Positions 44,053-51,339 of a DNA stretch of 64,000 bases are shown one piece after another; position 1 is the stretch's first letter, and the number at the start of each line of letters is the position of its first letter. The translations under genes and the position numbers were made by a program. Under the pieces are notes generated by a model. It did no database searches, was not told the DNA's origin, and saw only the letters and a program-made list of their open reading frames with translations. Source of the stretch: Rhodomicrobium sp. R_RK_3 (GTDB lineage Bacteria; Pseudomonadota; Alphaproteobacteria; Rhizobiales; Rhodomicrobiaceae); contig NZ_MWLK01000001.1 of NCBI RefSeq assembly GCF_002198715.1, forward strand, positions 1 to 64,000, in the 5' to 3' direction.

Positions 44053-44204
44053 GCTTCCTACTCGGCTCCAAAAGTTCAGCCGACCGGACCGTCAGCCATT
44101 TCGCCTCGATGGAATTTCATACATGGCGCGCAATTTCCAGATTAAAACAGTGGCGGGTCCGGCGGGCGCGCCGGCAGCCGATCCAAGCAGTGAGGAAAAT
44201 GGCG

Positions 44205-44816
44205 ATGAGCTGGCATGATTTGCTCGGTTTTATCCTGATCCTGGCCGCCGCCGCCGCGATCCCCGGCCCGGATATCGCGGCGATCGTAGCGACCGGCATC
44301 GGCCAGGGTCTCGGGCGCGCTTTCCGCGTGGTTTTCGGCCTCATTCTTGGCCATGCGGTCTGGATGACCGCCGCCGCGACCGGCCTTGCCGCGCTGGCCC
44401 TGGCGCTCGGCGCGGCCTTCATCCTGATCAAGATCGGCGCCGTCGCCTATCTGCTCTATCTGGCCTGGAGCCTGTGGACGGCGCCCGTCACGGAGGCGAG
44501 TGCAGAGGAGGCGCCCGCGCCAAGCGGCCGCGCGGGCATAGTGACGGGCCTGCTGGTCTCGCTCAGCAATCCGAAGGCGCTGGTGTTCTTCAGCGCCGTC
44601 GTGCCGAGCATTTTGCCCATCCAGAATTTGTCGCTGCCGGATTTTGCGCTGGTGATCGCGGCGAGTTCCCTGACCTTCATCGTGGTTTTCGGCGCCTGGG
44701 CGTTGCTGGCGGCGAAAGCGCGCGCCTTTCTCGGCCGCACCGCCAACCGCCGCGCCATCAATCGCGGCTCGGCGCTGCTGATCGCGGGGTCGGCGGTCGC
44801 GGTGGCGAGCCGCTGA
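44205..44816 (+). CDS. LysE/RhtB family amino-acid exporter
   Basis: This 203-residue inner-membrane exporter has about six membrane segments, the family signature AIPGPDIAAIVATGIGQGLG near 17-36, and VSLSNPKALVFFSAVVPSIL in the second half. I start at ATG 44205, with GAGGA 8 bases upstream; ATG 44199 is two codons earlier. The substrate is not predictable. The gene is alone on this strand between two minus-strand genes. Confidence 0.9.
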   Translation: MSWHDLLGFILILAAAAAIPGPDIAAIVATGIGQGLGRAFRVVFGLILGHAVWMTAAATGLAALALALGAAFILIKIGAVAYLLYLAWSLWTAPVTEASAEEAPAPSGRAGIVTGLLVSLSNPKALVFFSAVVPSILPIQNLSLPDFALVIAASSLTFIVVFGAWALLAAKARAFLGRTANRRAINRGSALLIAGSAVAVASR

Positions 44817-44823
44817 CGGCGGG

Positions 44824-45357
44824 CTAAGCCCCGCCCTGCGGATGCAGGACGGGCATGGCCAGTTCGATGGCGCGGGCGGCGGTTATGCCATGCTTCTGGT
44901 CGTGCACCAGCGGATGGTCGCGATCCGGGTCGAGCAGGAGCAGCGGGCGCAGCCTGTTGTCGCGATGGAACAGGCAGGCGGGCAGGCCGAGACTGCCGGG
45001 GTAGCCGAGGATTTCGTTGCTCAAATAGCTGAACATGCTGTCGAGCTTGCTCTGATCGTTGTCCTCGAAGCTGTCCCAGTAGCGCTGGAAATTGGCAGGG
45101 CTGAGCGAGCCCCAGACGCCCCATTCCAAATTTTGGTTTTGGCCGATAATCGGGATCTCCAATACCACCCGCACAAAGAAATCCTGGCCCTCGACAACGT
45201 AGAAGTCGTCTCCGAACCTCTCGACCGGCCGCTCGTGGCCAGGCTCGCCAAGGAATGCTGCCGGTTCGCCACAGGCCAGCGCCGGAAGCCCTGTGTGGCG
45301 CTGCTTGCACTGCGGGCATACGAACGACAAGCCATCCATCGCTTCATAATGCGGCAT
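44824..45357 (-). CDS. DUF2199 domain protein
   Basis: This 177-residue protein begins with a zinc-ribbon-like FVCPQCKQRHTGLPALACGEP (near 12-32). The central region LEWGVWGSLSPANFQRYW fits the DUF2199 family of unknown function. No signal peptide or membrane segment is seen. GAGGGAAG precedes its ATG. It overlaps the frameshifted kinase gene by 14 bp and would have been translated with it. Confidence 0.8.
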   Translation of the reverse strand: MPHYEAMDGLSFVCPQCKQRHTGLPALACGEPAAFLGEPGHERPVERFGDDFYVVEGQDFFVRVVLEIPIIGQNQNLEWGVWGSLSPANFQRYWDSFEDNDQSKLDSMFSYLSNEILGYPGSLGLPACLFHRDNRLRPLLLLDPDRDHPLVHDQKHGITAARAIELAMPVLHPQGGA

Positions 45358-45855
45358 GATCTTCCCTCAGCCTTTCTCCGTCTTGGTCGGTTGCTAGCCT
45401 GCGCAGCCTGGCGTGTGAACCGAATTCTTCGAGCGCGGCGACGAGTTTGGGCTGGTGCTGCGCGCGGAAATTCCAGATATAGCGCAGGAATTCGAGGTCG
45501 AACCGTTCCGGGCAGCCGTCCGGGCCGCCCTCGCGCTGGCGGCCATAGCTCCTCGCCGTCCGCCAGAGCACGCGCCGGACGCAGCGATGGCGCGGATGAT
45601 CGAGCCAGACGACGGTGTCGGCGCGGGGCAGGCGGATCGGCAGGCTGCCGGTGTAATTGCCGTCCATCACCCAGCGCGATCCGGCGCTGAGTTCGGTCAC
45701 GCGCGCCAGCCATTCGGCTTTCGAGGCTCGACCCAGCCCGGGCGCCAGTGCTCGCGGTCGAGGTCGATCAGCGGCAGGCCGTGCGCGGCGGCGAGACGGC
45801 GCGCCAATGTGGATTTACCGCTGCCGGAGCAGCCGAGAACCAGCACGCGCTGCAT
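45344..45855 (-). pseudogene. P-loop kinase (DNA topology modulation protein/FlaR-like), frameshifted
   Basis: From the ATG at 45855 the minus strand encodes MQRVLVLGCSGSGKSTLARR and LPLIDLDREHWRPGWVEP, the P-loop start of this small kinase-like family. Reading then stops about 8 codons later. One base shift near 45720-45727 restores SKAEWLARVTELSAGSRWVM and DGNYTGSLPIRLPRADTVVW, which continues to a normal end at 45344. A single-base loss in GAGCCTCGAAAG explains everything. It may be a real mutation or a sequencing error. The C-terminal half alone lacks the P-loop. Confidence 0.82.
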
Positions 45856-45872
45856 GGTGACCCCCAATTTTT

Positions 45873-45980
45873 CGAAATCCCCGCGAAGGCGGGGATCCAG
45901 TAATCACGGAGATGGCGGTCTCGCTCTGCCCTACGCCAAATGCTGCGGCGTACTGGATCCCCGCCTTCGCGGTGATTTCG
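45873..45980. repeat. Family B palindromic repeat
   Basis: The left end CGAAATCCCCGCGAAGGCGG and right end CCGCCTTCGCGGTGATTTCG form a long inverted repeat of about 108 bp between the kinase pseudogene and lipA. This copy has no family A unit beside it. Confidence 0.8.
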
Positions 45981-46007
45981 TAGGGAGGGGAGCGTGGAGC
46001 CCGGAGA

Positions 46008-46973
46008 CTACCGCCGCGCCAGATGGGCCTCGCGGGCGGCGCGCAGGCGGGCGAAATCGTCGCCGGCGTGGTAGGAGGAGCGCGTCAGCGGGCTCGCCGA
46101 GACCATCAGGAAGCCTTTGCCATACGCCATCTTCTCATAGCCCGCAAACTCGTCAGGCGTCACGAATTTGGCGACGGCGGCGTGCTTGCGGGTCGGCTGC
46201 AGATACTGCCCGATGGTCAGGAAATCGACATCCGCCGTGCGCAGATCGTCCATCAATTGCAGCACTTCGTTCCGCTCTTCGCCCAGGCCCACCATGATGC
46301 CCGACTTGGTGAACACCGCCGGATCAAGCTCCTTGGCCTTCTGCAAAAGCCGCAGCGAGGCGAAATAGCGCGAGCCGGGGCGGATGGTCAGATAGTGCGA
46401 GGGCACGGTTTCCAGATTGTGGTTGAACACGTCCGGGCGCGCCTCGATCACCATCTCAAGCGCGCCGTCCTTGCGCAGGAAATCGGGCGTCAGCACTTCG
46501 ATCGTCGTGGCGGGCGAGGCGGCGCGCGTCGCGCGGATCACGGCGGCGAAATGGGCGGCGCCCCCGTCCTTCAGATCGTCGCGGTCGACCGAGGTGATGA
46601 CGACATGCGACAGGCCGAGCTTGGCCACCGCATCGGCGACTTTTTGCGGCTCGGCGGCGTCGAGCGCGCCGGGCATGCCGGTCTTGACGTTGCAGAAGGC
46701 GCAGGCGCGGGTGCAGGTGTCGCCCATGATCATCATGGTGGCGTGCTTCTTCTCCCAGCACTCGCCGATATTGGGGCAGCCGGCCTCCTCGCACACGGTG
46801 GTCAGCCCATGCGCGCGGATGATGCCCGCCGTCTCGCGGTAGCCGGCGGAGCCCGGCGCCTTGACGCGGATCCAGTCCGGCTTGCGCATGACGGGCGTAT
46901 CCGGGCGGTTCGCCTTTTCGGGATGCCGGAGCGCGCCTGCGCCCTTGCCGCGCGTGTCGAGAATGGTGACCAT
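46008..46973 (-). CDS. lipA: Lipoyl synthase
   Basis: This 321-residue radical-SAM enzyme inserts two sulfurs into octanoyl groups on lipoyl domains. The auxiliary cluster cysteines are Cys61, Cys66 and Cys72 ([13 protein letters not shown]). The radical-SAM cluster is Cys87, Cys91 and Cys94 (CTRACAFC). The C-terminal RSSYH motif, whose Ser ligates the auxiliary cluster, is present ([10 protein letters not shown]). The enzyme serves pyruvate and 2-oxoglutarate dehydrogenases. Confidence 0.97.
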   Translation of the reverse strand: MVTILDTRGKGAGALRHPEKANRPDTPVMRKPDWIRVKAPGSAGYRETAGIIRAHGLTTVCEEAGCPNIGECWEKKHATMMIMGDTCTRACAFCNVKTGMPGALDAAEPQKVADAVAKLGLSHVVITSVDRDDLKDGGAAHFAAVIRATRAASPATTIEVLTPDFLRKDGALEMVIEARPDVFNHNLETVPSHYLTIRPGSRYFASLRLLQKAKELDPAVFTKSGIMVGLGEERNEVLQLMDDLRTADVDFLTIGQYLQPTRKHAAVAKFVTPDEFAGYEKMAYGKGFLMVSASPLTRSSYHAGDDFARLRAAREAHLARR

Positions 46974-47156
46974 GGAGATTTCCGGATGTGCCTCGCGTTC
47001 GCGCTTAAGATAAGCCGGAGCCGGGCAATATGAAAGCCCTCAGCGGGGGGCGATTTTCCAGGTGCCGCGCCACAATATATTGTTAAGTCCTCCTGCGTAG
47101 AACGCAACGAATCATGCACGATTGCGGCGGGCGACGGGGCATTTGGAGGATCGAGG

Positions 47157-47639
47157 ATGATACGCGACAAGATTCCATCAGTGGTGACGAGCGGTCTCAG
47201 CGAGTTCAAGGAGTTCATCCTGAAAGGCAATGCCTTCGATCTGGCGGTCGCCTTCATCATCGGCGCGGCGTTCTCCGGCATGGTGACGTCGCTGGTTAAC
47301 GATGTTCTGATGCCGCCGATCGGCTTCATCGTGGGCGGCGTCGACTTCTCCAACTATTACGCCGACCTGTCCTCCTTCTTCGGCTTCAAGCCGGCCGCCG
47401 ATTCGGTCGACGCGGCGCAGAAATCCGGCCATGCGGTGATCGCCTATGGCAAGTTCTTCAACGCGCTGATCAACCTCGTCATCGTCGGCTTCGTGATCTT
47501 CCTCCTGGTGAAGCAGCTCAACCGCTTCCGCCGCGGCGCCGAAAAGCCGGAGAAGACGCCCGAGGAGGTGAAGCTGCTGACCGAGATCCGCGATATCCTC
47601 GCCCGCGACGCCCGCAGCGTGCTGCCGGACGGGCATTGA
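47157..47639 (+). CDS. mscL: Large-conductance mechanosensitive channel
   Basis: This 160-residue channel opens under hypo-osmotic stress. The pore helix region FILKGNAFDLAVAFIIGAAF is near 20-39, followed by NDVLMPPIGFIVGGVDFSNY. TM2 is near 98-122 (FFNALINLVIVGFVIFLLVK). A charged cytoplasmic helix closes the protein. Its last residues, after EEVKLLTEIRDILA, are slightly longer than in E. coli. GGAGGATCGAGG precedes the ATG. The gene has no operon partners. Confidence 0.96.
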   Translation: MIRDKIPSVVTSGLSEFKEFILKGNAFDLAVAFIIGAAFSGMVTSLVNDVLMPPIGFIVGGVDFSNYYADLSSFFGFKPAADSVDAAQKSGHAVIAYGKFFNALINLVIVGFVIFLLVKQLNRFRRGAEKPEKTPEEVKLLTEIRDILARDARSVLPDGH

Positions 47640-47658
47640 GACCCGAGGCTCCTCCCCT

Positions 47659-47767
47659 CGTCGTCCCGGACGCCGCGAAGCGGTGAGCCGGGACCCAATC
47701 ATCGATCCGCGAGCACTGCGGCAAGAGGTGAGGCGAGTAGGCCCCGGCTCTGACGGCCGGGGCGACG
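47659..47767 (+). repeat. Family A intergenic repeat
   Basis: CGTCGTCCCGGACGCCGCGA and GGTGAGCCGGGACCCAATCA are followed by GCGAGTAGGCCCCGGCTCTG. It lies downstream of mscL and is followed 26 bp later by a family B unit. Confidence 0.85.
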
Positions 47768-47792
47768 AGGATGTGGAGGCGCCTCAGTCTCT

Positions 47793-47899
47793 CGAAATCC
47801 CCGCGAAGGCGGGGATCCAGTACGCCGCAGCGTAAGTGGTTGGGCAGAAAGTCGATTTCGAGTTTGTAAATACTGGTCCCCGCCTTCGCGGGGATTTCG
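47793..47899. repeat. Family B palindromic repeat
   Basis: The ends CGAAATCCCCGCGAAGGCGG and CCGCCTTCGCGGGGATTTCG are exact inverted copies. The centre differs from other copies. It lies between mscL and the convergent methyltransferase gene. Confidence 0.85.
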
Positions 47900-47927
47900 G
47901 TTCAGGGGGTAGGCGGGTCGATCCATC

Positions 47928-48746
47928 TCACCTAATCGAGGCACGGGGCAGCGCGAGGATGTCGAGATGGCCGATTTCGCAGCGCTCCAGCGCCTTGCGC
48001 GAAGCGAGCCAGTCGGCGGCTTCGGCGTCCGATATTGCGCCGGTTTCGCGCGCGGCCTGGGCGACGCCTTCGCACACGGCGAGGATCAGCGGCAATTCCT
48101 TGCGGTCGAGCAGCCAGGGTGTCGAGGCCTCCCAGACGTCGAAGGCCGACTCGCGCAGGCGGGCGGCAAGGAACGGGCCGGCTTCCGCGCCGGCGGCGGG
48201 GCCGAAGCCTTTGTCGGTCTGCTGATGGGCGTTGAAGGCGGCGGTGATGCGGCCGTCGAGCGGGTGGGCCGGGTGCCAGCGCATGAGGCCGTCATAGATC
48301 AGCACGGTGTAGAAGGCGCGGCGGTGCTCGGCGAGGAGCGTCACAAAGCTGCCTAGCCAGTCGGTCGAGACGAGGTCGAACAGCGCGGCGGCGGTGACGA
48401 GGTCGCCGTCCTCGGCCAGCAGGCGGGCGAGGTGGGTGCGCAGATCGGCGGTCTCGAATTGCACGGCCAGCCCGGCCAGCTTCGCCTTGCCATCCCACGC
48501 CTCGATCGCGCCCCGCGCGGCCGCCAGCAGGCGCGGATCGTAATCCACAAGCCGCCAGCTCTGCCTCCCGGGCAGCGCGGGCGCCAGCGCACGCAAGTTC
48601 GAGCCGGTGCCGCAGCCGAAATCGACCACGCTGACCTTATCCCGCCCCGCCAGATGCGCCGCCAGCCGCGCGACCAGCCCGGCATCGCGGGCGCGGTGGT
48701 CGGCGGGCTCGCGCAGGCGGAGCCATTCGGGCGAAAAGCCGCTCAT
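47928..48746 (-). CDS. Class I SAM-dependent methyltransferase (pterin-like cluster)
   Basis: This 272-residue methyltransferase has motif I VSVVDFGCGTGSNLRAL near 38-54 and an acidic motif II region (RLVDYDPRLLAAA near 64-76). Its substrate is unknown. It is the last gene of a four-gene operon and overlaps the glycosyltransferase gene by ATGA. A DGLMRWHPAHPLDG segment near 150 and HQQTDKGFGPAAG near 173 look specific to this subfamily. I infer that it methylates the product made by the other three proteins. Confidence 0.85.
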   Translation of the reverse strand: MSGFSPEWLRLREPADHRARDAGLVARLAAHLAGRDKVSVVDFGCGTGSNLRALAPALPGRQSWRLVDYDPRLLAAARGAIEAWDGKAKLAGLAVQFETADLRTHLARLLAEDGDLVTAAALFDLVSTDWLGSFVTLLAEHRRAFYTVLIYDGLMRWHPAHPLDGRITAAFNAHQQTDKGFGPAAGAEAGPFLAARLRESAFDVWEASTPWLLDRKELPLILAVCEGVAQAARETGAISDAEAADWLASRKALERCEIGHLDILALPRASIR

Positions 48747-49792
48747 GCCGATACCTCTTTCACCACTTTGGCGATGATCTTGGCCGTATCGTCCCAGCGC
48801 GGCAGCGTTTCGGCATGCGCCCAGGCGGCGTCGGACAGTTTTTGCCGCAGCGCTCGGTCGGTGATCAGCGACGCCAGCGCCTCGGTCAGCGCGTCCACAT
48901 CCTCGCTCAGCACCAGAATGCCGGCCTCCGGCGGCACCGTATCCGGCACCGCGCCCGCCCGCGCCGCGACGACGGGCAGCCCGCGCGCCAGCGCTTCGGC
49001 GAAAACCATGCCGTAGCCCTCATAGCGCGAGGGCATGGCGAAGATGTCGGCGGCGGCGTAAAGCGCGGGCAGCGTCTCGCCGGGGAGCACCCCGGCGAAA
49101 CGGATGCGGTCGCGCAATTCGCCCGCCTCGACGCGGCGGACCAGCGGCCCGGCGAAATCGCCGTCGCGGTCCAGGCTGCCGGCGATGGTGCATTGCCAGT
49201 CGAGATGCGTCAGCCGCGATAAGGCTTCGACGAGCAGATCATGCCCCTTGCGCGGCACCACGGAGCCGATGCTGAGGATCTGGCAGCCGCTCTCGCCGCT
49301 CCCTGCCGCGCGCGGCGCCCGCTCGGTCCCCGGCTCGGCGATGGTGACGGGGGGCGGGGGCGCAAAGCCCAGCTCGATCAGCGTCGCAGCCGTCGTACGG
49401 CTGGTGACGATGATATGCCGCGCAAAGCCGAGCGCCGCTTTCTCCGTCGCTAGCAGCTTGCGGCTCGCCGCCTCGTCCAGCCCGGTCTCGAGCCCGAGCG
49501 GATGATGCAGCATCACCACGACCGGGGCGCTGAGCTCGGCAAAGCACTCCGCAGGCAGCGCGCCGGATGCCAGCCCGTCGACCAGCAGCACCGTATCGTC
49601 GGCGACGCTGGCGAGCAGCCGGGCCGTCTCCAGCACCTCTTCCTCGGAGGGAAACGGGAAGCCGCCCGGCAGCAGCAGATGGGCGACCTCGATGCCGTGC
49701 TGCGGCAGGAGCGCCATCACCTGCCGGTCATAGGCATAGCCGCCGGTCGGCGTTGCGAGATCGCCGGGGATGGCGAAGCTGAGTTTGGTCAC
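48743..49792 (-). CDS. Family 4 glycosyltransferase (pterin-like cluster)
   Basis: This 349-residue GT-B enzyme has the N-terminal fold start LSFAIPGDLATPTGGYAYDR with the glycine-rich loop, a central ILSIGSVVPRKGHDLLVEAL near 180-200, and the donor-site EX7E motif in MPSRYEGYGMVFAEALARG near 270. It probably transfers a sugar from a nucleotide donor to a small molecule. Start and stop both overlap neighbours by four bases. Its coupling to a pterin-synthase homologue recalls cyanobacterial pterin glucosyltransferases, but the acceptor is not proven. Confidence 0.87.
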   Translation of the reverse strand: MTKLSFAIPGDLATPTGGYAYDRQVMALLPQHGIEVAHLLLPGGFPFPSEEEVLETARLLASVADDTVLLVDGLASGALPAECFAELSAPVVVMLHHPLGLETGLDEAASRKLLATEKAALGFARHIIVTSRTTAATLIELGFAPPPPVTIAEPGTERAPRAAGSGESGCQILSIGSVVPRKGHDLLVEALSRLTHLDWQCTIAGSLDRDGDFAGPLVRRVEAGELRDRIRFAGVLPGETLPALYAAADIFAMPSRYEGYGMVFAEALARGLPVVAARAGAVPDTVPPEAGILVLSEDVDALTEALASLITDRALRQKLSDAAWAHAETLPRWDDTAKIIAKVVKEVSA

Positions 49793-50193
49793 GCGCCGAC
49801 CGGCCCTTCGAACCAGGCGCGCGCCAGATGGTTTTCGCGCAGCGTGACGCGCAGCCGCGCCAAGCCTTCCGAGCCCGGCCCGAGCTTTCCGGCGCTGACC
49901 GCCTTGCCCATCTCGTTGAAGATGTAGCGGCAGAGGAATTCGGTGGTGGTGAGCTGGCCCTGGAAGGCCGGGACCTCGTCCAGATTGGCGTAGTTCACCG
50001 GCTTCAGCACGGCGGCGAGCGCTTCGGAGGCGCGGCCGATATCGACGACGACGTTGTGCTCGTCGAGGGTCTCGCGGAAGAAGGCGACATCGACGACGAA
50101 AGTGGCGCCGTGCATTTTCTGCGCCGGGCCGAAAAATTCGTTCGGCAGGCTGTGCGCGATCATGATGTGGTCGCGGACTTCGAGTGCGTACAA
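49789..50193 (-). CDS. Divergent 6-pyruvoyl-tetrahydropterin synthase/QueD homologue
   Basis: This 134-residue protein has the size and T-fold layout of QueD/PTPS: IAHSLPNEFFGPAQKMHGAT at 12-31, VVDIGRASEALAAVL near 49-63, LTTTEFLCRYIF near 80 and TLRENHLARAW near the end. The usual KCxxLHGH is AQKMHGAT here, so the catalytic Cys and the third zinc His are gone; the usual LDHHYLN reads VNYANLD, so the catalytic His-Asp region is also changed. The final Glu (RENH) remains. It may bind or rework a pterin-like molecule by other chemistry. It lies 44 bp after the dehydrogenase and overlaps the glycosyltransferase. Confidence 0.82.
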   Translation of the reverse strand: MYALEVRDHIMIAHSLPNEFFGPAQKMHGATFVVDVAFFRETLDEHNVVVDIGRASEALAAVLKPVNYANLDEVPAFQGQLTTTEFLCRYIFNEMGKAVSAGKLGPGSEGLARLRVTLRENHLARAWFEGPVGA

Positions 50194-50237
50194 GACGGCC
50201 TCCTCAATGCAGGGGTCAAGGTGTCGGAGCGTGGCGT

Positions 50238-51251
50238 TCAGTAGCGGATCGCGGTGGCGATGCCGCTCGCGTCGGCCGCGAGCAGGCGCGGCAGGGCGGC
50301 GGGCAGATCGTCGAAGGCGACTTCGCCGGTAATCAGCGCGTCGAGGCGGGCATCATCCAGCAAGCCGATGGCCGTTTCAAGCCGTTCGCGGTGGGTTTTG
50401 CTGGCGCGCATGGGCGTCGCGACATGGCCGACCTGGGAGCAGATGATCTGCAGGCGCTGGCTATGGAAAGCGCCGCCGAGCGGCAAACTGATCTGCTTGT
50501 CGCCGAACCAGCTCACCTCGACGATGCGGCCTTCGAAAGCGGCAATGTCGAGGGCGAGACGCAGGCCCGCTTCCGAGGCGCTGGTATGGAAGACGATCTC
50601 GGCGCCCGGCTCGGCCTCCGCCGGCGTGCTGAAACGCGCGCCGAGCGCCGCGGCGATCTGCGCCCGCTCCGGCAGAATGTCGATCAGCGTCACCTGCGCC
50701 CCCGGCAGCCGCGCCGCAAGACTGGCGATCAGGCAGCCGACCAATCCGGCGCCGATCACCGCGATGCGCTGCCCGGCGGCCGCGCCGCTATCCCAGAGCG
50801 CATTCAGCGCCGTCTCCATGTTCGCGGACAGGATCGCGCGGCGCGACGGCACCGCATCCGGCAGCGGGATGACCCAGCTTTCCGGCAGCGCGAAATGCGT
50901 CTGATGCGGGTAGAGGGCGAACACCCTGCGGCCGATGAGCGCAGCGGGTCCCGCCTCGACGAGGCCGACGGCCGAATAGCCGTACTTGACCGGGAAGGGG
51001 AAATCACCCGATTGGTGAGGCGCCCGCATCCGCCCCCATTCGCTTTCCGGCAGCCGACCCTCGAAAACCAGCCGCTCCGTCCCCCGGCTCAGCCCGGAAT
51101 ATGTCATCCGTATGAGCACATCCGCCTTAGCCCCGTCATGTTCCATTAATATTGGGTTTTGCAGAGTCCGGATACTCGCGGAAAACGGGGCATCATAGTA
51201 AAGCGCACGGGGTTGAGACCCTCTCTCGGCTGGCGTGTCCTTCAGTTCCAT
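50238..51251 (-). CDS. MDR-superfamily dehydrogenase (pterin-like cluster)
   Basis: This 337-residue medium-chain dehydrogenase/reductase has the Rossmann signature IAVIGAGLVGCLIASLAARL near 165-184 and TLIDILPERAQIAAALGA after it. The catalytic zinc ligands of alcohol dehydrogenases (Cys, His) are not visible; the region reads SGLSRGTERLVFEG. The family resembles BchC-like dehydrogenases. It is the first gene of the four-gene operon. Start is uncertain: ATG 51251 has GAGGG upstream, while ATG 51272 is in the longer frame. A TATAAT sequence at about 51279 favours 51251 if it is a promoter element. It is divergent from opgH. Confidence 0.8.
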   Translation of the reverse strand: MELKDTPAERGSQPRALYYDAPFSASIRTLQNPILMEHDGAKADVLIRMTYSGLSRGTERLVFEGRLPESEWGRMRAPHQSGDFPFPVKYGYSAVGLVEAGPAALIGRRVFALYPHQTHFALPESWVIPLPDAVPSRRAILSANMETALNALWDSGAAAGQRIAVIGAGLVGCLIASLAARLPGAQVTLIDILPERAQIAAALGARFSTPAEAEPGAEIVFHTSASEAGLRLALDIAAFEGRIVEVSWFGDKQISLPLGGAFHSQRLQIICSQVGHVATPMRASKTHRERLETAIGLLDDARLDALITGEVAFDDLPAALPRLLAADASGIATAIRY

Positions 51252-51339
51252 GAACCCTCGCTGTTCTGCCATCGAATTATACCACGCCCTCACGTGTTTC
51301 TGAGCCACCGCCGCTGACATTCCACGGGGAAACAGCCGA

